A DNA stretch of 36,326 nucleotides, taken from positions 1 through 36,326 of IMG/VR virus record IMGVR_UViG_3300032088_001784. One strand, written 5' to 3'. This DNA is from a virus. This document shows, one piece after another, positions 16,154 through 24,337 of this stretch (the stretch's first letter is position 1; every line of letters begins with the position of its first letter). The position numbers were made by a program, and so were the translations under genes. The notes under the pieces are model-generated. The model worked only from the letters and a program-made list of their open reading frames with translations. It was not told where the DNA came from and did not search any database.

Positions 16154-18172
16154 ATGGCAGACGAACAAGATGTTTTTATTTCGGGCATAAGTGGCAGTAT
16201 TGCCCAGTGGTCTACTGAGGCTACTGCATCGAAAATTGCAGGAACATTAAAACAAATTTCGACACAAAATGCTTCAATCATTCAATTACTCAATGCAGTA
16301 AAGGGTGGTGGGTCTCTGTCTTCAAAAGAACTTAAGAAAGTTGGTGACGAACTTAGACAGAATGGAGTCAAAGTCACTAGAGGCCAAAAGCAGGAACAAG
16401 CCCAGAATACTCAAACTCAAGGCGTTTTAAGTAGACATCTCAAAGGTCTTCAAGGTATCGTAATGGGAGTAGATGGACTGACTGACCAAATAGTAAAGAA
16501 TGCCAGAGAAGAAAGAAAAGCAGAAGTGCAGTTAAAACAACTGATGCAAGCCGGTCTTAGTAAAGAAGAGGCAGTACAAACACTTGAAGGTGAAAAACAA
16601 GCAAGAGGCTACGAAAAAATGACGGCGGCATTAGCCTCAGTTCTTGGAATGGCAGAGGCTGTTCAAGAGGCTACAAAAGTCGGATTCGAACAGAGATTTG
16701 ATTTTGCAGAAGAACTTCGTACATCAGGTTTATTAGGTGGATTAGATTCTCTCAATGACGGATTCATTTCAGTAGCAAAAACAGTTAGTGATACTGGATT
16801 TACTTTTGGTATGGCCGCAGAATTCACTAAAGATTTTGCAAAAACTGTTGGCGTGTTGGGTGTAAAGAGTACGTTAGACTTTGTTAATAGTATGGCTAGG
16901 GGACCAGGTGGACTAATGGAAGAATTTGCAATGGAATTCGGTCAAGTTGCCGGCATTGCAGGAAATTATTTAGACACGTTACGTGTCGCTGGTCAACTTC
17001 AAGGAAGGTCTGACCGAGAATTAAGAGATGGAATGGATAGTTTCATGTCTAATGTTCAAGCAACTTCAAATGTATTAAAAATTTCAATGGAAGACGCGGC
17101 GAACTTGTTGAAGGATAGCCTAGGCTTTGCTGAAAAGGGTATGTTATTAACGCTTGATAAGGCAACACAAGATTCAGTTAGAAATGCAATGCAAATGATG
17201 GGTGGTGTTGATAATCCACTAACAGACTTGTTAGCCGCAAGATTGGGAGCAGGTTCTGACCAGATGTTTCAGTTGACAAGTCAATTTCAAGATACTTCAC
17301 AGACTCCACTAGGAATGGAAATGATAAAATTTGTTAATGAAGCCGCGGCACAATTACAAAATGGCGGTGATTCACAATTTCAAAGTTTTATGGCAACAAG
17401 CATGCCTGAATTTGTTTCACGTGAATTAGAACGTTATAGTGGAGGAGCCTCAAGAGGATTAGCAATATCAGATGAAAGAATTTTAGTTCAGTTGGCACAA
17501 ATGAATGAACTAGCACAAAATATGTCTGATATCTCAAAAGGTATATCTGCTGGCGGTAGAGAAGATTCCGCAGTTGTAAAATTCAGAGACGCACAACTAC
17601 AGGCCGCAAATGCGATGGAGAGAGCGATGAACGATGTTATGCCTGGATTTACTAAAAATATGGAACTTCTAACAGAAACACAGAGAAAATTCGCCGAACA
17701 AGCGGCAGACTCATTACAAGCAAGTGGAAATTTAATCGATACTATGAATAATGTAGGAACTACAACTGATAGAACACTAAGTTGGTTTGCAAGACAGATG
17801 TTGAAAGTTGCTGAGGTTTCGGGAACAATATTATCACTTGGCAATGCAGATAATGCCGATATAATAACTGCATCTGAGTTCACAAATCAATCGGCAGGCA
17901 CCACCAACCGTACAAAAAATCAAGATTCAGTAGATGCATTTGCTAACAAAAGTGCTGCCATGATTAAGCAACTTACAGATAATAAGGACAAACTCACAAA
18001 AACTGATATTGAAGCACGAAAATTAGAGTTTGAATCAGTTGTACAAACACTGCTTAATACTCGGGCGCTTAATCCTGATAATAGAAATGCCTTAGATGAT
18101 TCACTCAAATTAACTCTAGACAAGACGTTGGGCGCACTTCAACAACTTTTAAATCAGTTGGGTGAGAATTAG
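16154..18172 (+). CDS. Probable tail tape measure protein (gp29 analogue)
   Basis: A 672-residue protein, largely helical, rich in Ala, Gln and Lys, with no enzymatic motif. Residues about 85-190 are charged helices ('GVLSRHLKGLQGIVMGVDGL', 'KAEVQLKQLMQAGLSKEEA'). Residues about 195-265 are more hydrophobic ('GFTFGMAAEFTKDFAKTVGVLGVKSTLDFV'), as expected for a tape measure that later enters the membrane. The rest is again helical. T4 gp29 has 590 residues. Divergence from gp26/gp51 also supports the call, because tape measures are usually encoded near their assembly chaperones. AGAGGG precedes the ATG. I cannot exclude another internal structural protein. Confidence 0.5.
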   Translation: MADEQDVFISGISGSIAQWSTEATASKIAGTLKQISTQNASIIQLLNAVKGGGSLSSKELKKVGDELRQNGVKVTRGQKQEQAQNTQTQGVLSRHLKGLQGIVMGVDGLTDQIVKNAREERKAEVQLKQLMQAGLSKEEAVQTLEGEKQARGYEKMTAALASVLGMAEAVQEATKVGFEQRFDFAEELRTSGLLGGLDSLNDGFISVAKTVSDTGFTFGMAAEFTKDFAKTVGVLGVKSTLDFVNSMARGPGGLMEEFAMEFGQVAGIAGNYLDTLRVAGQLQGRSDRELRDGMDSFMSNVQATSNVLKISMEDAANLLKDSLGFAEKGMLLTLDKATQDSVRNAMQMMGGVDNPLTDLLAARLGAGSDQMFQLTSQFQDTSQTPLGMEMIKFVNEAAAQLQNGGDSQFQSFMATSMPEFVSRELERYSGGASRGLAISDERILVQLAQMNELAQNMSDISKGISAGGREDSAVVKFRDAQLQAANAMERAMNDVMPGFTKNMELLTETQRKFAEQAADSLQASGNLIDTMNNVGTTTDRTLSWFARQMLKVAEVSGTILSLGNADNADIITASEFTNQSAGTTNRTKNQDSVDAFANKSAAMIKQLTDNKDKLTKTDIEARKLEFESVVQTLLNTRALNPDNRNALDDSLKLTLDKTLGALQQLLNQLGEN

Positions 18173-18185
18173 ATATAGGATAGGG

Positions 18186-18220
18186 TTGACAATGAACACA
18201 GGATATGTTAATATAAATAG
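18186..18220 (+). promoter_or_regulatory. Tandem sigma70-like and late promoter for gp20
   Basis: TTGACA at 18186-18191 with a weak TAATAT at 18209-18214 (17 bp), overlapping a late motif TATAAATAG at 18212-18220. The portal start is 16 nt downstream, so late transcripts would have a very short leader. Confidence 0.6.
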
Positions 18221-18235
18221 AATTAGGATAAAATT

Positions 18236-19930
18236 ATGACTTGGAAAAAGTACTTTAAAACATATGATGGTGTTCCGCGCCCATCCGTAGAATCTGGACC
18301 AGCATCAAACAATGCTTCGAGTTCAAAATATAGCAGTTGGCTACCAGAAGTCTATATGGGACAACCCAATAGAGCCCAAAGATATGGGCAATATGACCAA
18401 ATGGACATGGATTCAGAAGTTAATGCGGCGTTAGACACAATCGCAGAATTTTCCACGTTGTTTAGTGAAACTACTAAACTACCATTTAACATTCAATACA
18501 ATGATGACCCATCGTTTACTGAAAACGAAGTTCTTCAAAAATCACTACGTCAGTGGTGTTCAATGAATAAAATGAATCAACGTATTTTTAGAATTTTTAG
18601 AAATACAGTCAAATATGGTGACCAATTATTCGTAAGAGACCCAGAAACATATAAACTATATTGGGTAAATCCATCAAAAGTTGAAAAAGTTGTTGTAAAT
18701 GAAGGCAAAGGTAAAAAGATTGAAGCATATTATATTAAAGATTTAGACATCAATATGCAAAGTCTTAACATTACAGCAGACACAGTTAAATTATCACAGA
18801 CAGGCAACCAAAAGATGGGTATTCCTAACTCAACTGCTGGTATGCAACAAAGTTATTCTTCTGGTGCTCCAGAAGGTTCACGTTTCGCACATGATGTGAC
18901 TACAACGGCAATTGATGCCAAGCATGTTATTCATGTATCTTTAAGTGAAGGTATCGACCAATACTGGCCTTTCGGCACAAGTATGCTTGAGCCTGTATTT
19001 AAAGTATATAAGCAAAAAGAATTACTAGAAGACTCTATCATTATCTATCGTGTACAACGTGCGCCAGAACGTAGAGTATTTTATATTGATGTTGGTGATA
19101 TGCCAACTCATAAAGCACGTCAACACTTAGAACGTATTAAGAATGAAATTCATCAACGTAGAATCCCATCTAAAACTGGTGGTGGTGCTAACGTTGTTGA
19201 TAGTGCATACAATCCATTATCAATTATGGAAGATTACTTCTTTGCTCAAACAGCCGAGGGTCGTGGTTCTAAAGTTGAAACACTGCCAGGTGGTGAGAAC
19301 TTAGGTCAGATTGATGACTTGAAGTTCTTTAACGATAAACTATTAAGAGGTTTGCGTGTTCCACCAAGTTATTTGGGTGGTATGGATGCAAATGGTTCTG
19401 CATTTAACGATGGTAGAACTGGCACAGCAATGATACAAGAGTTTAGATTTACAAAATATTGTGAAAGACTACAACAACTTATTGTTGAAGAACTAGATAA
19501 AGAATTTAAGATGTTCTTAAAACACCGTGGTGTTACGATTGAAAGTAGTTCTTTTGACTTATCATTTAATGTTGTTCAGAACTTCGGTAAGTATCGTCAA
19601 GCAGAAGTAGACCAAGTAGCAATGAATGTATTTACGAGTGTAGAAGCGGCTGATTATATCAGTAAACGTTTTGCAATGAAACGTTTCTTAGGATTATCTG
19701 AAGAAGAAATCTTAGAAAACTCAATGCTATGGAAAGAAGAGAACAATGTTGATGACCCACTTAAAGGAAGTGATGACGGACTTAAAGGCGTAGGTGCCTC
19801 ACCGGGACCAACAGGTGGTGACTTTGATACTAGCGGCGAAGACTTTGATGACTTAGAAGACGAAGATGCTGAAGGCTCAGTAATTTCTGGTGATGAGAAT
19901 GCAGAACCAGAAACAGACGAGGATGCATAA
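18236..19930 (+). CDS. 20: Portal vertex protein gp20
   Basis: A 564-residue T4-type portal. Recognisable stretches are 'YDQMDMDSEVNAALDTIAEFST', 'RIFRIFRNTVKYGDQLFVRDPET', 'YRVQRAPERRVFYIDVGDMP', 'MEDYFFAQTAEGRGSKVETLPGGENLGQIDDL' and 'KLLRGLRVPPSYL'. Twelve copies form the head-tail connector through which DNA is packaged, and it nucleates prohead assembly. The C-terminal 50 residues are strongly acidic and Gly/Asp-rich, a common portal tail. It begins the conserved head cassette 20-67-68-21-22-23. Confidence 0.97.
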   Translation: MTWKKYFKTYDGVPRPSVESGPASNNASSSKYSSWLPEVYMGQPNRAQRYGQYDQMDMDSEVNAALDTIAEFSTLFSETTKLPFNIQYNDDPSFTENEVLQKSLRQWCSMNKMNQRIFRIFRNTVKYGDQLFVRDPETYKLYWVNPSKVEKVVVNEGKGKKIEAYYIKDLDINMQSLNITADTVKLSQTGNQKMGIPNSTAGMQQSYSSGAPEGSRFAHDVTTTAIDAKHVIHVSLSEGIDQYWPFGTSMLEPVFKVYKQKELLEDSIIIYRVQRAPERRVFYIDVGDMPTHKARQHLERIKNEIHQRRIPSKTGGGANVVDSAYNPLSIMEDYFFAQTAEGRGSKVETLPGGENLGQIDDLKFFNDKLLRGLRVPPSYLGGMDANGSAFNDGRTGTAMIQEFRFTKYCERLQQLIVEELDKEFKMFLKHRGVTIESSSFDLSFNVVQNFGKYRQAEVDQVAMNVFTSVEAADYISKRFAMKRFLGLSEEEILENSMLWKEENNVDDPLKGSDDGLKGVGASPGPTGGDFDTSGEDFDDLEDEDAEGSVISGDENAEPETDEDA

Positions 19931-19938
19931 ATACTAGT

Positions 19939-20172
19939 ATGAAATATATTGAAATAAATGAAAATTATAATCCTGAAGATGACGACTTTACGGCTATCGA
20001 TTTAGAAGATACTCGCAAAATTCGGTTGACTCTTGACCACCTTTCTAAACTTAGAAAGGTAAGAGAGTACAGAAAGTTTCAGAAAGCATCAGAAGATGAG
20101 CAAGTCAAAAAGCAATATGGCGGTTCTGATGATGCATCACCGTCAGGTGGTGCAGGCGAATTAGACTTATAA
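19939..20172 (+). CDS. 67: Prohead core protein gp67-like
   Basis: A 77-residue protein 8 nt after gp20. The helical centre 'RKIRLTLDHLSKLRKVREYRKFQKASEDEQVKKQYG' matches the short conserved core motif of gp67-type internal prohead proteins in marine T4-like phages, and the ends are acidic. In T4, gp67 is an abundant scaffold-core protein cut by gp21 during maturation. Position between portal and protease fits. The motif CATAAATAC at 19926-19934 lies too close to the start to serve this gene and was not counted as its promoter. Confidence 0.7.
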   Translation: MKYIEINENYNPEDDDFTAIDLEDTRKIRLTLDHLSKLRKVREYRKFQKASEDEQVKKQYGGSDDASPSGGAGELDL

Positions 20173-20238
20173 TTCTATATTTTTCAATATTAAGTATAGT
20201 TTTAACAAACCTTGAATTTTACTAAATAAATTAGGTTC

Positions 20239-20291
20239 TACGGAGAAAACCGTAAAAATCACTCATTTTCGAGTATATTGTCAATATACTC
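20239..20291 (+). other. Two hairpins in the gp67-gp68 gap
   Basis: The 248-nt gap from 20173 to 20420 has no convincing gene. It carries TACGG/CCGTA with loop AGAAAA (20239-20254) and a 9-bp hairpin GAGTATATT/AATATACTC with a 3-nt loop (20271-20291). No T-run follows, so these look like RNA processing or stability elements rather than a terminator. A late promoter follows. Confidence 0.5.
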
Positions 20292-20301
20292 ATCTAATCC
20301 C

Positions 20302-20310
20302 TATAAATAC
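20302..20310 (+). promoter_or_regulatory. Late promoter motif for gp68-gp21-gp22-gp23
   Basis: TATAAATAC, an exact match to the T4 late consensus, 110 nt before the gp68-like start. Confidence 0.75.
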
Positions 20311-20420
20311 TTGTGTATGAAACCCACTATTACTATTTTATGTAGTATTAGTTTGTTCGTTTCTATAACCCTGCCGCAATTGTAGTGGCTATGAAGAAAA
20401 TATTATTAAGGAGACTTATA

Positions 20421-21236
20421 ATGTCAAGAAGTACACTAGAACAAGTGCTAGAATTGTTAATCAACGAAGAGACAGCAAAAGCGGAATCGCTTTTACATGA
20501 CTTTGTTGTTGAACAAGCACGACAAATCCACGAGGATTCTTTAAACGAAAGCGACAATGTTGTAGAAGAAGAACTTGAGGAAATTGAAGAAACAGAAGAG
20601 GTCGAATCTTTAAACGATGATATCGAAGAAGATTCTGACGAAATCGAAACAGAAGAAATCTTTGATGATGAAGATGTTTCAGATGAAGAGGCTGAAGATG
20701 ACTTAGAAATGAGTGATGAAGAAGCACCTGCTGAAGAAATTGAAGACAGAGTTGAAGACTTAGAATCAGCATTATCTGACCTAGAAGCAGAATTTGAAAA
20801 AATTATGTCTGGCGAAGATGAAGCAGAATCAGAAGAAGGCGAAGAAGGCGACATGGAAGGCGAAATTGATTTAGATATCGAAGAGCCAGAAATGGAAGAA
20901 GCAGTAGCAGAAGCAGATGAGACAGTTGAAGAAGTTGTTGAAGAAGCAGATGAAACTGAAGAAGAGCCAGTAGAAGAAGCGTCAACTGAAGATTTAGACG
21001 AAGAATCAGAAGAAAAGTTGGAAGAGTATTCTATTCCAGCAACTGCTAAGCCTGGCGCAGATGGTGATAAAGATTCACCAGTTGCAAAAGACGGTGGTGC
21101 GGACGAAAGTGACGCAGGACCAGTTGGACAAGTAGATGGTAACACATCTGGCGGTTCAGCAAAAGCAGAAGACATGAAAACGGGTAATGTTAACGTACCT
21201 GGCAATAAAAAAGCGCCAGCACCTAGCAAAGCCTAA
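20421..21236 (+). CDS. Highly acidic prohead core protein (gp68-like position)
   Basis: A 271-residue protein starting at ATG 20421, which has AAGGAG 7 nt upstream; an earlier in-frame ATG at 20391 has no site. Residues 1-45 ('STLEQVLELLINEETAKAESLLHDFVVEQARQI') form helices typical of T4-like core proteins. Residues about 45-205 are a run of Glu/Asp-rich segments, and the last 60 residues are Gly/Ala/Pro-rich and unstructured. It sits where gp68 lies in T4. I infer an internal scaffold-core protein, probably degraded by gp21, whose negative charge could occupy the space later taken by DNA. The antisense strand is open as a result of biased codons and is not a gene. Confidence 0.65.
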   Translation: MSRSTLEQVLELLINEETAKAESLLHDFVVEQARQIHEDSLNESDNVVEEELEEIEETEEVESLNDDIEEDSDEIETEEIFDDEDVSDEEAEDDLEMSDEEAPAEEIEDRVEDLESALSDLEAEFEKIMSGEDEAESEEGEEGDMEGEIDLDIEEPEMEEAVAEADETVEEVVEEADETEEEPVEEASTEDLDEESEEKLEEYSIPATAKPGADGDKDSPVAKDGGADESDAGPVGQVDGNTSGGSAKAEDMKTGNVNVPGNKKAPAPSKA

Positions 21237-21262
21237 GTAACAATTCTTTTTAGGAGAAACCA

Positions 21263-21892
21263 ATGACAGTTCTTATTGAAAGATTATCACATAATCAAGC
21301 AAATGTACAATCACGCATTGTTGAAAGCGATGATGGTAGTAAGAGTATGTTCATGGAAGGCATTTTCGTCCAAGGTGACGTTAAGAATGCTAACCAACGA
21401 GTATACCCAGTGAAAGAAATCAAAAGAGCAGTGGAATCAGTCCAAGCGAAAATCAAGGAAGGATTTCCAGTTCTAGGTGAGTGTGACCACCCACCTGAAT
21501 TGACAGTCAACGTTGACCGTGTTTCACACATAATTGAAAATATGTGGATGGATGGTCCAAACGGCTTTGGTAAACTAAAGATTGTTCCTACGCCAATGGG
21601 TAACATTATCAGAACACTAATCGAATCAGGTGCCACTTTAGGTGTCTCGTCTCGTGGTTCTGGTGAAGTTGACCACAGTGGTAACGTGAGCAATTATGAA
21701 ATTATTACAGTCGATATTGTGGCACAGCCAAGTGCCCCGGACGCATATCCAAAAGCAATATACGAAGGATTAATGAACATGAATGGTGGTTATGATACAT
21801 GGAAACTAGCACAAAATGTTCAAAACGACAAGTCTGCACAACAGTACTTGTCTAAAGAAATAGTTAAGTTCATTAGAGAACTTAAACTTTAA
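21263..21892 (+). CDS. 21: Prohead core protease gp21
   Basis: A 209-residue serine protease of the T4 gp21 (S77-like) family. 'FMEGIFVQGDVKNANQRVYP' is the conserved N-terminal beta segment. The catalytic His is His76 in 'LGECDHPPEL', the Ser is 129 or 130 in 'LGVSSRGSGEV', and an Asp lies in 'ITVDIVAQPSAPDAYP'. It is incorporated in the prohead core and cleaves the scaffold, core and capsid proteins at (L/I)-x-E sites. AGGAG precedes the ATG. The gene is followed by its substrate gp22 after 20 nt. Confidence 0.95.
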   Translation: MTVLIERLSHNQANVQSRIVESDDGSKSMFMEGIFVQGDVKNANQRVYPVKEIKRAVESVQAKIKEGFPVLGECDHPPELTVNVDRVSHIIENMWMDGPNGFGKLKIVPTPMGNIIRTLIESGATLGVSSRGSGEVDHSGNVSNYEIITVDIVAQPSAPDAYPKAIYEGLMNMNGGYDTWKLAQNVQNDKSAQQYLSKEIVKFIRELKL

Positions 21893-21912
21893 TAAGAGAA
21901 GGAGAAGTAACA

Positions 21913-23037
21913 ATGGCAAAAAATGAAATCCTTGCTGGGCTACTTGAGTCAGATGTTTTGAGTGAAGAAGTTTCAACTCAAATTTCAGAGGCTTGGGAAG
22001 CACAAATAAATGAAGCAAGAGAGGAGATAACAGCCGAGTTGCGTGAAGAGTTCGCACAAAAGTTTGAACACGACAAATCAGTAATTGTAGAAGCCATGGA
22101 TAACATGCTTTCAACAGCAATTAAAACTGAAATGGATGAGTTTAAAACAGACCGTGAAGCCCTAATCGCAGAACGTGTTGCATATAAGAAAGCAATTTCT
22201 GAACATGCAAAACTCCTTGAAAAATTCATTACTTCTCAACTAGCAAACGAAGTCAAGGAACTGAGAGCAGACCGTACAAAAGTTAACGAACATTTAGATA
22301 GAACTAAAGAATTCGTTGTTAAGCAATTGTCACGTGAACTAGCAGAATTCCATGACGACAAACGTGATTTAGTGGAAACTAAAGTACGCATGGTAGCAGA
22401 AGGTAAAGAGATTCTTACTAAAACTAAGAATTCATTTATCAAACGTTCAGCAGAATTGGTAGAAAAGACTATCGACAAGGCTTTACGTTCTGAATTGAAT
22501 GTTCTTAAAGAGGATATTCAAGCGGCTAAAGAAAACGAATTTGGCCGTAAAATTTTTGAAACATTCGCAGGCGAATTCATGACTTCACAATTGAGTGAAG
22601 GAACTGAAGTTGCTAAGATTACTAAGAAATTAGAAGAATCGGCTACTAAGATTGCGAAGTTGGAAGAAACTATTACTGCAAAAGAAGAAGCCATTACAAG
22701 CGCCGAAACTGCACAGAAAGTGTTAGAAGACAGAATGGACCGTAAAGAGGTCATGGAAGGTCTTTTATCGCCTCTAGGCAAAGAAAAGCGTGATGTTATG
22801 GTTGATTTACTTGAAACAGTAAAAACAACTAATTTAAAATCTGCATTTAAGAAATATTTACCTGCAGTTTTGAATGAAAAAGTCTCATCAGAGGCAAAAC
22901 AATCGTTAAACGAAGGCAAAGTAACAGAACACACTGGTGACAGAGGTGAAGAACAGATGGTTAGTTCAACACCAGAATCATTGGGTAGCGATGCCAATAA
23001 CATAATCCAGTTAAAGAAATTGGCTGGACTTAAATAA
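21913..23037 (+). CDS. 22: Prohead scaffold protein gp22
   Basis: A 374-residue, almost entirely helical protein with long Glu/Lys heptad-like stretches ('EAWEAQINEAREEITAELRE', 'KLLEKFITSQLANEVKELRA', 'KKLEESATKIAKLEETITAK'), typical of gp22 scaffolds. The end 'NNIIQLKKLAGL' is the conserved C-terminus that contacts the capsid shell in T4-like phages. It is the main assembly core component, removed by gp21. GGAG precedes the ATG. It is slightly longer than T4 gp22 (269 aa). Confidence 0.9.
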   Translation: MAKNEILAGLLESDVLSEEVSTQISEAWEAQINEAREEITAELREEFAQKFEHDKSVIVEAMDNMLSTAIKTEMDEFKTDREALIAERVAYKKAISEHAKLLEKFITSQLANEVKELRADRTKVNEHLDRTKEFVVKQLSRELAEFHDDKRDLVETKVRMVAEGKEILTKTKNSFIKRSAELVEKTIDKALRSELNVLKEDIQAAKENEFGRKIFETFAGEFMTSQLSEGTEVAKITKKLEESATKIAKLEETITAKEEAITSAETAQKVLEDRMDRKEVMEGLLSPLGKEKRDVMVDLLETVKTTNLKSAFKKYLPAVLNEKVSSEAKQSLNEGKVTEHTGDRGEEQMVSSTPESLGSDANNIIQLKKLAGLK

Positions 23038-23060
23038 GAAACCAAAAAAAGGAGAGAAAG

Positions 23061-24218
23061 ATGGAAAATCTTTTCGAAGGAAAAAATTGGGACACTACTC
23101 GTGAAACACTTCTAGACGGTTTAGAAGGTAACAAGCGTGACGTAATGTCATCAGTTTTAGAAAACACAAAATCAGCACTTACAGAAAGTGCTACAGCAGG
23201 TGCATCACAGGCTGGTAACGTTGCTACTTTAAACAAAGTAATTTTACCAATCATTAGACGTGTAATGCCTACTGTTATTGCAAACGAAATTATTGGTGTT
23301 CAACCAATGACTGGTCCAGTAGGACAAATTCATACACTACGTGTGAGATACGCTGAAACTGTAGGTTCAACTACAGCAGGTTCAGAAGCATTATCACCTT
23401 TTGATATTGCTACATCATATTCTGGCGATGGTACAAACGCTCCGGCGGCTACTTCATCAATGGAAGGCGATGCTGGTAACAAAATGTCAATTCAAGTTCT
23501 TAAGCAAACAGTTGAAGCGAAAACTCGTAAACTATCTGCACGTTGGACTTTTGAAGCGGCACAAGATGCTAACTCAATGCACGGCTTAGATGTTGAAGCA
23601 GAAATCATGGCAGCACTTGCTATGGAAATCACTGCTGAAATCGACCAAGAAGTTCTAGGTTCACTAGGCGCTCTTGCTACAGGCACAGCATCATATGATA
23701 TGAACGGTTCATTTACTGGTACTCCAACTTTCGTTGGTGACAGACATGCCGTACTTGCAACAATGATGAACAGAGAAGCAAACCTAATTGCACAACGTAC
23801 TCGTAGAGGCGCGGCAAACTGGGCAGTAGTTTCTCCAGCGGCATTGACTGTACTACAGTCTGCTACTACATCAGCATTTGCTCGTACTACTGAAGGTACT
23901 TTCGAAGCACCTACAAACACTAAGTTTGTTGGTACTCTAAACGGTACTATGCGTATCTATGTAAATACATATGCTTCAGACACAACAGATGTTCTTTTAG
24001 GCTATAAAGGTCAAGGCGAAATTGACGCGGCTGCGTTCTATTGCCCATACGTACCATTAATGTCTTCAGGCGTTGTGGTTGACCCAGGCACTTTTGAGCC
24101 AGTAGTTTCATTCATGACTCGTTATGGTTATGTTGAACTAAACAACACTGCATCATCACTTGGTAATGCGGCGGACTACGTTTCAAAAATTGCTATGGCA
24201 AACCTTTCATTCGTGTAA
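23061..24218 (+). CDS. 23: Major capsid protein gp23
   Basis: A 385-residue HK97-fold capsid protein with T4-family landmarks: 'LNKVILPIIRRVMPTVIANEIIGVQPMTGPVGQIHTLRVRY', 'RKLSARWTFEAAQD', 'EIMAALAMEITAEIDQEVL' and 'ILGYKGQGEIDAAAFYCPYVPL' type segments near the end. T4 gp23 is 521 aa, so the insertion domain is lacking and this is a compact version. A maturation site is plausible at 'ALTE-S' (after Glu42), matching the gp21 rule, just before the first conserved stretch. GGAGAG precedes the ATG. An intrinsic terminator follows directly. Confidence 0.95.
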   Translation: MENLFEGKNWDTTRETLLDGLEGNKRDVMSSVLENTKSALTESATAGASQAGNVATLNKVILPIIRRVMPTVIANEIIGVQPMTGPVGQIHTLRVRYAETVGSTTAGSEALSPFDIATSYSGDGTNAPAATSSMEGDAGNKMSIQVLKQTVEAKTRKLSARWTFEAAQDANSMHGLDVEAEIMAALAMEITAEIDQEVLGSLGALATGTASYDMNGSFTGTPTFVGDRHAVLATMMNREANLIAQRTRRGAANWAVVSPAALTVLQSATTSAFARTTEGTFEAPTNTKFVGTLNGTMRIYVNTYASDTTDVLLGYKGQGEIDAAAFYCPYVPLMSSGVVVDPGTFEPVVSFMTRYGYVELNNTASSLGNAADYVSKIAMANLSFV

Positions 24219-24242
24219 AAAATTTATACAAATTGAATATAG

Positions 24243-24267
24243 AAAGGCTCCTTCGGGAGCCTTTTTT
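24243..24267 (+). terminator. Intrinsic terminator after the capsid gene
   Basis: GGCTCC (24246-24251), TTCG loop, GGAGCC (24256-24261), extended by AAA/TTT and followed by six T. Confidence 0.92.
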
Positions 24268-24290
24268 ATTGCCTGATTCCAAACCCATAA

Positions 24291-24299
24291 GATAAATAC
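24291..24299 (+). promoter_or_regulatory. Late promoter motif for tail fibre 1
   Basis: GATAAATAC, 39 nt before the start at 24338. Confidence 0.75.
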
Positions 24300-24337
24300 A
24301 TATAATAATAACTTATTAGTATTTTCGGAATAATAAA

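Noticed and set aside
19926-19934. CATAAATAC, similar to the late promoter motif
   Set aside because: It ends 4 nt before the gp67-like start, so a transcript would begin inside the gene, and the first base deviates.
20317-20385. 22-codon hydrophobic mini-ORF (MKPTITILCSISLFVSITLP...)
   Set aside because: No ribosome site and no homologue recognised; it lies in the leader of the core gene.
20363-21229. Long antisense ORF rich in Ser
   Set aside because: It mirrors the Glu/Asp codons of the acidic core protein and lacks any ribosome site or family resemblance.
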